A DNA stretch of 64,000 nt from Bacillus sp. AFS088145. Its GTDB lineage: Bacteria > Bacillota > Bacilli > Bacillales > Bacillaceae_G. A program made the position numbers and the translations under genes. Of this stretch, positions 27,385-35,836 are shown piece by piece. The DNA is taken from the NCBI RefSeq assembly GCF_002564465.1, contig NZ_NUUX01000009.1, positions 1-64,000 of the forward strand, in the 5' to 3' direction. Positions within the stretch are counted from its first letter, which is position 1; each line of letters opens with the position of its first letter. The notes under the pieces are model-generated. The model ran no database searches. It was not told the DNA's origin and saw only the letters and a program-made list of their open reading frames with translations.

Positions 27385-28152
27385 TTAATGAAGATAATCA
27401 AAAGTATTTTTTGCTAACAAGATAAAGGTTACTGTAATAAAAAGGATTCGAACGTAGCCACTGCCTTTTTTAATAGCAAATTTTGAACCACAAATTGCTC
27501 CTGCTATTTGTGCAAGTCCCATAGCTAACCCATAGGCATAATGAATTTGTCCCAAGTACATAAACATTAATAATGCAGCAATATTACTACCAAAATTTAA
27601 AAACTTTGCGTTGCCTGCAGCTTTTAAGAAATCAAACCCCATCATTAAAAAAGCAAATATTAGGAATGAACCAGTTCCAGGGCCAATAAATCCATCATAG
27701 AAACCAATACCAAAAATTAAAAGCATAAACAGAATAATACGAGTAACTGACAGCTTTTTATTGGTAGTAGTATCTCCCCAATCTTTCTTAAAAATAGTAT
27801 ATATTGCAACTGCTGCAAGCATAACGAGCATAAGAGGCTTAAGAACTGTAGGGTCAATTAAATGAACTGTCCAAGCTCCCAAAATGGAACCAATAAATGT
27901 GAGTGGGAATAACTTATAAACAGATTTCAAATCAAGCTTTCCAGAACGATAGAACATGATTGTGCTCGTTAAAGAGCCAATTGACCCAGCTAATTTGTTC
28001 GTTGCGACGGCAGCAGCTGGAGATAGACCAGTAAATAATAATACTGGCAAAGTAATTAGCCCACCGCCTCCAACCACAGAATCAATAAATGCAGCTAAAA
28101 ATCCAAATACACTTAAAGTTAATAATAACGACGGATCAATATGGAATATCAT
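27385..28152 (-). CDS. TauE/SafE-family sulfite/organosulfonate exporter
   Basis: The protein has 255 residues from ATG 28152, after AAAGGTAG. The reading can be extended to 28206 but without a ribosome-binding site. Eight membrane helices are visible with the family signature FLAAFIDSVVGGGGLITLPVLL and GFYDGFIGPGTGSF in the second half. Members export sulfite, sulfoacetate or related sulfur anions. B. subtilis YunE/YtnM are similar. The gene is separate from the second TauE/SafE copy of this window at 62550. Confidence 0.85.
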   Translation of the reverse strand: MIFHIDPSLLLTLSVFGFLAAFIDSVVGGGGLITLPVLLFTGLSPAAAVATNKLAGSIGSLTSTIMFYRSGKLDLKSVYKLFPLTFIGSILGAWTVHLIDPTVLKPLMLVMLAAVAIYTIFKKDWGDTTTNKKLSVTRIILFMLLIFGIGFYDGFIGPGTGSFLIFAFLMMGFDFLKAAGNAKFLNFGSNIAALLMFMYLGQIHYAYGLAMGLAQIAGAICGSKFAIKKGSGYVRILFITVTFILLAKNTFDYLH

Positions 28153-28399
28153 CAAATCTACCTTTCTTTTATTTACTAATATGATAGTAGTTAAAATAGG
28201 AAACAAAGTAAATTATTAATTTAGTAATATAAGAATTATTTTTATTATTACAAAATAAAAAGTAGTAACATTTTTTCCGTCTAAGGTAACTAAAGTAATT
28301 ACTGAAATTAATAGATGAGATTTTAATGTCAACTTGTACCACTTTCTAAAATTTCGCATATATTGTTATGTGATAATTTAATGATAAGGTGTGTATGGA

Positions 28400-28729
28400 T
28401 TGAATTTCGAACAAAAAATTACAACTACAGAAATAGGACAAGCCAAAGAAAAATACTTTGAAAAAAACGTCAATCGTTTAATGAAAGAGATTGTTACTAA
28501 GATCGAAATGAAGATGGCGCTTGAAGAACTAAAGGTAAACCGAATTATCCGATTAGAGGGTCTTGAAAATGATGAAGTTATTAAACAAGTACAAAATGAT
28601 TTAAGGAAAATATTAGAGGATTCAATTAAAGAAATACAACTAAAAATGAGTGAAATTGAGATTTATTTTAATTCATTAGAAGAAATAAAAGGCAATTCAA
28701 TAACAAAGGAAATCGATTTTAATAAATAA
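28400..28729 (+). CDS. Hypothetical coiled-coil protein
   Basis: The protein has 109 residues from TTG 28400. AAGGTGTG lies eight to nine bases upstream, and a GTG at 28391 falls inside that site. It is almost entirely helical and charged, rich in Glu, Lys and Ile with heptad-like spacing (LMKEIVTKIEMKMALEELK region). It has no membrane segment and no Cys. The family was not recognised. A strong terminator follows at once. Confidence 0.55.
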   Translation: MNFEQKITTTEIGQAKEKYFEKNVNRLMKEIVTKIEMKMALEELKVNRIIRLEGLENDEVIKQVQNDLRKILEDSIKEIQLKMSEIEIYFNSLEEIKGNSITKEIDFNK

Positions 28730-28772
28730 AAATAGAGTGAGAAACACTAGGTTTCTTCACTCTATTTTTTTG
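28728..28772 (+). terminator. Intrinsic terminator
   Basis: AATAGAGTGAGAAAC pairs with GTTTCTTCACTCTATT and is followed by T7. Confidence 0.8.
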
Positions 28773-28980
28773 TCTTTGTTTGAGTTAGATTCATCTCGAG
28801 AAATTGCTTATTTATTGTTAATGTTGATATTAATCGTAATTTTTCATCGCAATGAGATGATGATTGACTATTTTGTACAGCACTTAATATTTTAGCAATT
28901 ACATCTGTGCAGCAATCGCATTTCTTGTGTTCGCGGCAGTCAAATTCATGATCTTCGCAGCAGTCACATTCATATGTTTT
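28762..28980 (-). pseudogene. Cysteine-rich spore-coat-like gene remnant without a start codon
   Basis: A 72-codon minus-strand reading begins right after an in-frame TAG (28981-28983) and runs to TAG 28762-28764. It is strikingly Cys-rich at its start (YECDCCEDHEFDC, then KKCDCCTDVIAKIL) and has a soluble helical tail. No ATG, GTG or TTG opens the Cys-rich part and no ribosome-binding site precedes it. The Cys/His/Asp-rich opening followed by a VI-KIL helix resembles the N-terminus of CotY/CotZ/ExsY exosporium proteins, but the rest does not match. A decayed or truncated gene is the best reading. Confidence 0.45.
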
Positions 28981-28990
28981 CTAAAATAGA

Positions 28991-29024
28991 AAAGGTAACT
29001 CTCAAATACAAGAGTTACCTTTAA
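28991..29024 (-). terminator. Hairpin downstream of the RND pump gene
   Basis: AAAGGTAACTCT and AGAGTTACCTTT form a 12-bp stem with a short loop right after the pump stop codon. The T run on the minus strand is interrupted, so it is a weak terminator or a 3'-end stabilising hairpin. Confidence 0.6.
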
Positions 29025-29028
29025 AAAA

Positions 29029-32000
29029 TTATAGTGAATTAACTTCCTCAGTTGAAATCACTTTCTTATTTGATTGTTTTTTATGCAACCATTGATAAAT
29101 AATTGGTATTACTAAAAAGCTATTTAAGGTAGAAGTGATCATCCCACCTATTACTACAATTCCTAATGTTTGTGAAATAACAGTATCACCTTGATGTGAA
29201 AATGCTAGTGGTAATAGTGTTAAAATTGTCGTAGCTGCTGTAATTAAGATTGGTCTAATCCTTGAAAGACTACCAGAAATAACGGCTTCTTCGGTATTCA
29301 TACCGTTTTTACGATTACGCTCAATCTTATCAACTAGTACGATACCATTTGTTACTACAATTCCAGTTAACATTAAGACCCCGATTAGTGCTGCTAAGTT
29401 CCACTCTCCACCTACTATTACTAAAGAGATAACAACACCACTTAAAGCTAGTGGGATACTTAATAATACTGAAACTGGAGCTCTCCATCCTTTAAATAAT
29501 GATGAAGTAATGACCATAACTAAAAGTATAGAGAAGGCTACGGCAATTGACATATCAAAAATCATTTCTTTAACTTGTTGAGTAATACCTCCCATAGAGT
29601 AACTTACTCCTTTTGGAAGAGCTTGTTTACTAATGACGTAATCAACTTGTTTTGAAACTTTACTAATGTCATTTGAAGTAATTTGACCTGTAACGATTGA
29701 GTAAGGCTCTCCATTGCGTTCATTAATCGTTGAAGGAGCATTATCTTTCGTAATAGATGCAATTTGTTCAAGTTTGACGGTTTTATTACTACTTGTTAAG
29801 AAAGTTTCATTTTTAAGTGAATTGATTACATCTTCTGGCGATGCATTTAATTGAACTTGAGTATTTCCACTACTAATTTGATCAAGATACATATCAACTG
29901 GCAGACTTATATGGTCAACTACAAATGTAGCATCTTTAGATTGTGACATATAACGGTTAATTACTTTCGTTATATCTGCTAATTGAATTCCATTTTGTTC
30001 AATTGCTTGTTGGTTAAATGTAATTTTATATTTTGGAAGTCCAGATGTTAAATCTACTTTTCCATCAACACTTAGTCCATCAATTTTAACAAGTTTTGAT
30101 CTCATTTGATCTGCAATTTTATCTAGTGTAGTTTGATCAGAGCCAGTAAATATGACTTTCAATAAAGAATCATCACCAGCAATACTTTGACTTGAAACAG
30201 TATAAGCTACATTTTTAGATAATTGTGGCAGTTGTTTTCCAAGTTCTTTAATGACTTGGTCTGAGTCTTTTTCGTTCTTTAAAGCAACCGAAATGTTAGC
30301 TACGTTAGGTTTTTGTAGGAAACCACCGCCTTGGTCAAATACATCATCACTTTGTGGCGTATTGGTTGATCCAAAATTAGATAGATAAGATTTTACTTTT
30401 GGATTTTCTTTTAATTGATTTTCTACCTTTTGAACCTCGGAATCTACCTGCATTAATGTACTTCCTTGAGGTAATTCAAGTTTAATTGCCACTTGACCAG
30501 TTTTAGCACTTGGTAAGAATGAAACAGGTAAAAACGAACCAAATGCTACTGCGAAAATAAATAGTAAAGCTGAAATGAAAATTGTAAGTTTTTTCTTCTT
30601 TAATGATGATAATAAGATCGGTTTCATCATTGGTTCTAAAGAAACAGCACTTGTTTTCTTTGTATTATTTTTCCAACCCATTAACGCAAGTGCTGGAATA
30701 ACAAGAATTGCTACAAAGAACGATATAATTAGAGAGATAACAACAGACCATGCAAAACCACTATATGAAGCACTAATAGCTCCACCTACAAAGGCAATTG
30801 GAATATATACAGCAATTGTCGTAAGAGTAGATGCTAAAATTGCAGGTGTCATTTCATAAACTGCTGAACTCAATGAAAATAGTAAAGATTTATCAGGATT
30901 TTGTTCTCTTTTACGGTACATATTATCAAGGATAACGATGGAATCATCAACAATACGACCCATTGCAACAATTAAGCCTGAAACGGTTAAAATATTAAGT
31001 GTAATACCCATTGATTTTAGGATTGCAGTTGTTGCTAATAAAGAAATTGGTAATGAAATTGCAATGACTAATGTTGATTTTACATTGCGGAAGAAGAAAA
31101 ATACGCAAATCATTGAGAAAAGACATCCAAGTAAACCTTCACGAATTAAACCGTTTAATGAATCATTTAATTCTTTTTCACGATCTAATTGAGGTGTTAG
31201 TTTTACAGTACCGTCTTTTACTTGTTGTAAGCTTTGAATTCTTTCCTTCACATTTTTTGCTACGTCGGTAATGTTTGCACTTTGAGTTTTAATAACATTT
31301 AATTGAACACTTGTTTTTCCATCTGTTCTTGCAATCGTTTTTACATCATTTAGGGCGTGAGTAACAGTTGCAAATGCTGAAAGTGGAATTTGATCACCAT
31401 CTGAATTTTTGATTTTTACGTCATTTAATTGTTTCTCATTTAAATTCCATCCATCAAATTTAACTGGAATAGACAATTGATTTTGTAAGATCGTTCCTTC
31501 AGGTAAGGACGGAACTGATACAGCTAAAGCTTTATTTAAGTCATCTAAAGTAAGTTTATATTTTGCTAGGTCCTTCGTTCTAACAGCTAGTACGTATCCG
31601 TCTTTTGCACCACCAAACACTGAAACATCAGATACGCCTGGTACTGTTTTAAGGTGTTGCACAATATCCATTTGAGTTACTGATTTTAAAGTATTATCAT
31701 CTAATTTATCACTAGTCAAACTGTAAGTTAGAATTGGGAATGAACTAGTTGTAAGTCTAGTAACTAGAGGTTTAGATGTAATTGTCGGAGGAATGTCTGC
31801 ATTTTCTAAAGCTTTATTTACATCAACTTCGGCTTGTTTCATATCTGTATTCATTGGAAAATACAGACTCATAAAAACTCCGCCATCATAAGAGCTAGTT
31901 TCAATATCTTGTAAACCTTCTGTTGTTCTTACAGCACTTTCAAGACTATTAGTAATATTTTGTTTTACTTGATCGGCCTGGTACATAGGTAGACGCATGC

Positions 32001-32145
32001 TTACAGTAAGAGTTGAATTGTTTATACCTGGTAAATAATCACGTTGCATTTGGTAAGCTGAGATAGCACCCCAAGTTACAATCATAACGACACAAACAAT
32101 CATTAAAATTGCTCTTTGCATGGTCCCTTCTATAAATTTTTTCAT
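29029..32145 (-). CDS. AcrB-type RND efflux transporter (SwrC/YerP-like)
   Basis: The protein has 1038 residues with an ATG start after AGGAGG. It has the full RND architecture: helix 1 near residues 12-30, a large porter domain, helices 2-6, a second porter domain and helices 8-12. The proton-relay helix carries GRIVDDSIVILDNMYRKRE (Asp-Asp), and the second half has GIVVTNGIVLVDKIERNRK. Gram-positive members such as SwrC (YerP) export surfactin and other amphiphiles without an outer-membrane channel. No membrane-fusion protein is encoded nearby. The gene is divergent from a two-component system that probably regulates it. Confidence 0.9.
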   Translation of the reverse strand: MKKFIEGTMQRAILMIVCVVMIVTWGAISAYQMQRDYLPGINNSTLTVSMRLPMYQADQVKQNITNSLESAVRTTEGLQDIETSSYDGGVFMSLYFPMNTDMKQAEVDVNKALENADIPPTITSKPLVTRLTTSSFPILTYSLTSDKLDDNTLKSVTQMDIVQHLKTVPGVSDVSVFGGAKDGYVLAVRTKDLAKYKLTLDDLNKALAVSVPSLPEGTILQNQLSIPVKFDGWNLNEKQLNDVKIKNSDGDQIPLSAFATVTHALNDVKTIARTDGKTSVQLNVIKTQSANITDVAKNVKERIQSLQQVKDGTVKLTPQLDREKELNDSLNGLIREGLLGCLFSMICVFFFFRNVKSTLVIAISLPISLLATTAILKSMGITLNILTVSGLIVAMGRIVDDSIVILDNMYRKREQNPDKSLLFSLSSAVYEMTPAILASTLTTIAVYIPIAFVGGAISASYSGFAWSVVISLIISFFVAILVIPALALMGWKNNTKKTSAVSLEPMMKPILLSSLKKKKLTIFISALLFIFAVAFGSFLPVSFLPSAKTGQVAIKLELPQGSTLMQVDSEVQKVENQLKENPKVKSYLSNFGSTNTPQSDDVFDQGGGFLQKPNVANISVALKNEKDSDQVIKELGKQLPQLSKNVAYTVSSQSIAGDDSLLKVIFTGSDQTTLDKIADQMRSKLVKIDGLSVDGKVDLTSGLPKYKITFNQQAIEQNGIQLADITKVINRYMSQSKDATFVVDHISLPVDMYLDQISSGNTQVQLNASPEDVINSLKNETFLTSSNKTVKLEQIASITKDNAPSTINERNGEPYSIVTGQITSNDISKVSKQVDYVISKQALPKGVSYSMGGITQQVKEMIFDMSIAVAFSILLVMVITSSLFKGWRAPVSVLLSIPLALSGVVISLVIVGGEWNLAALIGVLMLTGIVVTNGIVLVDKIERNRKNGMNTEEAVISGSLSRIRPILITAATTILTLLPLAFSHQGDTVISQTLGIVVIGGMITSTLNSFLVIPIIYQWLHKKQSNKKVISTEEVNSL

Positions 32146-32244
32146 CTTAAACCTCCTAAGATTTTTATTTTAAATTGAAAATTATTTCATAAATCAACTC
32201 CATGTCATTGTAAAATTCCAAACTGAAACTTTAATGAATAATCA

Positions 32245-32263
32245 ATTAAAATTAGATTAAAAT
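32245..32263 (+). promoter_or_regulatory. Direct repeats, possible response-regulator box
   Basis: ATTAAAAT occurs at 32245-32252 and again at 32256-32263, that is, two 8-mers with 11-bp spacing. They lie in the divergent region between the RND pump and the response-regulator gene. Tandem repeats of about 10-11 bp are the usual target form of OmpR-type regulators. A TATAAT follows at 32288-32293. A small dyad AAGACT/AGTCTT lies at 32316-32333. Confidence 0.4.
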
Positions 32264-32382
32264 GAAAAAAATACGAATCAAAAGTTCTATAATGGCATTT
32301 ATACAAGGAACTTCTAAGACTAGAATCAGTCTTAAAAATAGAATAGAGATACTAAAACTATTAATAGAAATAGGTGAGTTAA

Positions 32383-33081
32383 ATGAAGAAAATCTTAATT
32401 ATTGAGGATGAAATAAATATAGCTCGAGTTTTAAAATTAGAAATAGAATATGAGGGTTATGAAGTGTTAGTCGAACATAATGGAAAAGCTGGTTTAGAGT
32501 CGGCTTTAAGCAATAATGTCGATCTAATTTTATTAGATGTTATGTTACCTGAATTGAGTGGAATCGAAGTTTTAAGAAGGATCAGAAAAACAAATCAATT
32601 TGTGCCAGTAATTTTATTAACTGCTAGAGATGCCACACATGATAAAATTATCGGACTTGATTATGGTGCTAATGATTATATTACAAAACCTTTTGAAATC
32701 GAAGAAGTCTTAGCAAGAATACGTTCATGTCTACGTTCAAGTAATCTAGTTCATGAATTTAAGAAAAGCGAAGACGAAAATCCCACTTTAACGATTGAGG
32801 ATTTAGTTGTTAATTTAGAAGCTAGAGAAGTAAAGAGGGATGATCAAGTCATTTCATTAACACCAAAAGAGTATGATTTATTAGTTTATCTATTAACAAA
32901 TCAAAATAAAATTGTGACTAGAGAAGGCATCATAACTACCGTCTGGGGTTATGAGTACGAAGGGGAAACAAATGTTGTTGATGTGTACATTAGACATTTA
33001 AGAAAGAAAATTGAAGAGGACTTTGACGTCCCATTAATTCGAACTATACGAGGTGTGGGGTACACAATGAGGAAGGGTTAA
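32383..33081 (+). CDS. OmpR-family response regulator
   Basis: The protein has 232 residues. The receiver domain (1-120) has acidic pocket IEDE, phospho-acceptor Asp in LILLDVMLPELSG, and the conserved Lys in YITKPF. The C-terminal winged helix (135-230) has the OmpR pattern LTPKEYDLLVYLLTNQNKIVTRE and VDVYIRHLRKKI. The kinase gene begins two bases after its stop, so the two are translated together. It probably controls the divergent RND pump and its own operon. Confidence 0.9.
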   Translation: MKKILIIEDEINIARVLKLEIEYEGYEVLVEHNGKAGLESALSNNVDLILLDVMLPELSGIEVLRRIRKTNQFVPVILLTARDATHDKIIGLDYGANDYITKPFEIEEVLARIRSCLRSSNLVHEFKKSEDENPTLTIEDLVVNLEAREVKRDDQVISLTPKEYDLLVYLLTNQNKIVTREGIITTVWGYEYEGETNVVDVYIRHLRKKIEEDFDVPLIRTIRGVGYTMRKG

Positions 33082-33082
33082 G

Positions 33083-34441
33083 ATGAAAATAACAACTAAA
33101 ATAAATTTATTAATTACTTCATGGATTTTAATCATTCTAATTTTAATTAACGGGTTAGTTTTTTATTTGTTTATGAAAACAACTGTAAATATGGAAGAGC
33201 ATGTTGTAAGTCAAAAGGCGCATGAAATTTTAAAAAAACATGAAATCCATAACTCATTGGTGATAAATGAAGAAGCATTATATCCATTTATGTCTAATCA
33301 TTCCTATATTCGAATTATTGATTTAAACTCAAAAATAGTGACAGAAGTAAGTAATGATAAACTTTTGAATCGTATTAAACCTAAATTCACTAAGAAAGAA
33401 GAAACGAAGCTAATCCCTTTTAGTGAGCATCAAAATATAGTCGTACGCGTACCAATTTTACAGAACCAAAAAGTGATTGGAACGCTCGAAATTGGTGAGT
33501 TGTTAGTAGGACTTGAAGGTCGAAAAGATTTGTTATTAACAATAATGGCAATCGTTACTGGTGTCTCTGCAATTTTATCAATGATGGCTGGAAGATGGTT
33601 AACACGCATCATAATGAACCCAATTACTTCTATGATTACTACGATGGAAGATATTGAAAAAAGTGGGGTTCCAAAAAAGATTTTAATAAAAAATGAAACG
33701 AAAGATGAATTGCATAAAATGGCAAGCACGTTTAATCGAATGATCAGTAGGTTACAAGAAAACATCGAAAAGCAGAAACAGTTTGTTTCAGATGCTTCTC
33801 ATGAGTTAAAAACTCCGATTACTGTCATTAGTAGCTTTGCTAATTTATTAAGAAGACGTGGTTTGAAAAATGAGGAAATGGCGACGGAAGCAATAGAAAC
33901 GATTTATTCGGAAGCCAACCGTATGCAAGATTTAACAAAAACATTATTAACTTTAGCAGAATCGGAACATTTAAAAAAAATCGAAATGAATCCAGTCGAT
34001 CTAGTTGCTTTGTGTAATTCAACGCTAGTACAACTGCAAAATGTGTATAAACGAGAAATTACTTTACAAGCACAAAAACAGAAAATATTTATTAAAGGAC
34101 ATGAGCTTAAAATTAAACAAGTTATTATTATCTTTTTGGATAATGCTATAAAATACAGTGCTGAAAAAATAGAAGTAAATATTAGTAGTACTAGTGAAGC
34201 TGCTATTCTTCAAATAAAAGATTTTGGAATAGGCATTCGAGAGGAAGAATTAGAAAATATTTTCGAACGATTTTATCGAGTTGATAAAGCGCGTAGCCGT
34301 GAAACTAGTGGTGGCACTGGACTTGGTCTTTCAATTGCAAAAAATATAATTAGCTTGCATAATGGGAAAATTAATATTAAAAGTGTTGAAAATGTAGGAA
34401 CGGAAGTAGAGGTAGTATTTCCACTAGATGAGTTTAAGTGA
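33083..34441 (+). CDS. Sensor histidine kinase
   Basis: The protein has 452 residues. It has an N-terminal helix (10-30), an extracytoplasmic sensor region (about 35-150), a second helix (152-175), a HAMP domain (175-230), HisKA with SDASHELKTPITVI, and HATPase_c with the N box LDNAIKYS, G1 DFGIGI and G2 GGTGLGLSIAKNI. The sensor domain has no recognised ligand fold. It is partner of the response regulator upstream and is followed by a membrane-enzyme fusion and an MFS transporter, so a membrane-stress or toxic-compound signal is likely. Confidence 0.9.
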   Translation: MKITTKINLLITSWILIILILINGLVFYLFMKTTVNMEEHVVSQKAHEILKKHEIHNSLVINEEALYPFMSNHSYIRIIDLNSKIVTEVSNDKLLNRIKPKFTKKEETKLIPFSEHQNIVVRVPILQNQKVIGTLEIGELLVGLEGRKDLLLTIMAIVTGVSAILSMMAGRWLTRIIMNPITSMITTMEDIEKSGVPKKILIKNETKDELHKMASTFNRMISRLQENIEKQKQFVSDASHELKTPITVISSFANLLRRRGLKNEEMATEAIETIYSEANRMQDLTKTLLTLAESEHLKKIEMNPVDLVALCNSTLVQLQNVYKREITLQAQKQKIFIKGHELKIKQVIIIFLDNAIKYSAEKIEVNISSTSEAAILQIKDFGIGIREEELENIFERFYRVDKARSRETSGGTGLGLSIAKNIISLHNGKINIKSVENVGTEVEVVFPLDEFK

Positions 34442-34481
34442 AAATAATCAGTACATGAGTATTGAAGATTGAGGTTTTAAT

Positions 34482-35795
34482 ATGAACGAAATCATCCATT
34501 TATTAAATGAATATGGTTATATAATCCTATTTTTATCATTAATGTTGGAATTGATTATAGTTCCTATTCCGAATGAAGCATTAATGAGTTATGTAGGTGT
34601 TTTATGTTTTCATGGGAAAATGAATATTGTTTTGTCCATTATTTCTGCTGGCCTTGGAGGAATTGTTGGAGTAACAATCTCCTATTGGTTAGGATATAAA
34701 CTTGGTACACCGTTTTTTCGCAAATTTGGACACTATATCCATATGGGTCCTGAAAAGATCGAAAAAATGTCAAAATGGTATGAAAAATATGGGAAGGTAT
34801 TATTGCTTGTATCTTTCTTTATTCCAGGGATTAGACATTTCGCAAGCATCATATCCGGAATCATTAAATTACCGTATCGATCCTTTGCTATCTTTTCCTA
34901 TATTGGTGTATTTCTTTGGGTTGGAACCTTTATATGGTTAGGTCAAATCATGGGACCAAAATGGGATATCTATCAAGTAGAAATTAAAAAATGGTTAGTA
35001 TTAGGTAGTATATTATTAGGTATTATAGTACTCACCTTCTTTGTTGTTAAAGCAAATAAGGAAATAATTAAAGAGTCATTACTATTAATTTTTGAATCAA
35101 GTTTCAAGAGATTTAAAAGTTTCATGAAATTAAAGTTGATCATCCTAACGTGTTTAATTTTTTTCGTTACGTTCATTATCTTAATGATCGGGTTAATTCA
35201 GGACAAAATTAGTAATGAATTTGATAAATTCAATTCCGTATTCAAGACCATTGTTTTTAATTTATTTAATCAAAATTGGCATGGGAGTATGAACTTTATT
35301 TATTCATTATCGACATGGAAGGTTTTATTGGCAGTCTCACTTGCTACCATTCTTGTCATATTAATAAACAACAAAAATAAATGGCTAGAATTGCTCTTTT
35401 TTATCGCTAGTTTAGCTGGAATTCTTATCCTATCCATTGGGATTCCTTGGATCTTCAACTTTATGTTAGGTAGTAATGTAAGTAAAAACTTTCCAAATGA
35501 AAAATCTATGTTGATTTTGACAGTATTAGGTTACTTCATTATTATGTTAGTTCGGCATAACAAAGCTTATTTACTTAATATCGTAATGTTCTTCTGTTTT
35601 ATTTTTGTTGTTCTACTATTTTCTATAAGCAGCGTCTATTTGCACCACTTATTACCTAGTGACATTGCTGCTGGGTTTGTATTCAGCTCAGTTTGGTTAA
35701 GTGGAATCATATTATCACTGGAGTTATTTCGATTTGTCTCGCTGTTAAAAGAGAATATACGTGAGGAAAAATTGTTAAAAAAGCAAGTCGAATGA
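34482..35795 (+). CDS. DedA (VTT)-PAP2 fusion membrane protein with degenerate PAP2 motifs
   Basis: The protein has 437 residues with an ATG after GAGGT. Residues 1-190 form a DedA/VTT domain (NEYGYIILFLSLMLELIIVPIPNEALMSYVG, and the FFIPGIRHFASIISGI motif), a family linked to undecaprenyl-phosphate and phospholipid translocation. Residues 215-420 are a PAP2-type phosphatase fold. There the normal catalytic PSGH is replaced by PNEKS, and the SR-x5-H-x3-D motif appears as SSVYLHHLLPSD, lacking the Arg and the aligned His. The phosphatase half is therefore probably inactive or altered. It lies in the two-component operon, 40 bp after the kinase gene. Confidence 0.8.
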   Translation: MNEIIHLLNEYGYIILFLSLMLELIIVPIPNEALMSYVGVLCFHGKMNIVLSIISAGLGGIVGVTISYWLGYKLGTPFFRKFGHYIHMGPEKIEKMSKWYEKYGKVLLLVSFFIPGIRHFASIISGIIKLPYRSFAIFSYIGVFLWVGTFIWLGQIMGPKWDIYQVEIKKWLVLGSILLGIIVLTFFVVKANKEIIKESLLLIFESSFKRFKSFMKLKLIILTCLIFFVTFIILMIGLIQDKISNEFDKFNSVFKTIVFNLFNQNWHGSMNFIYSLSTWKVLLAVSLATILVILINNKNKWLELLFFIASLAGILILSIGIPWIFNFMLGSNVSKNFPNEKSMLILTVLGYFIIMLVRHNKAYLLNIVMFFCFIFVVLLFSISSVYLHHLLPSDIAAGFVFSSVWLSGIILSLELFRFVSLLKENIREEKLLKKQVE

Positions 35796-35836
35796 CTGTA
35801 ATCTTCTTTTATTACGATTTAAGGAGGTAATGGATT

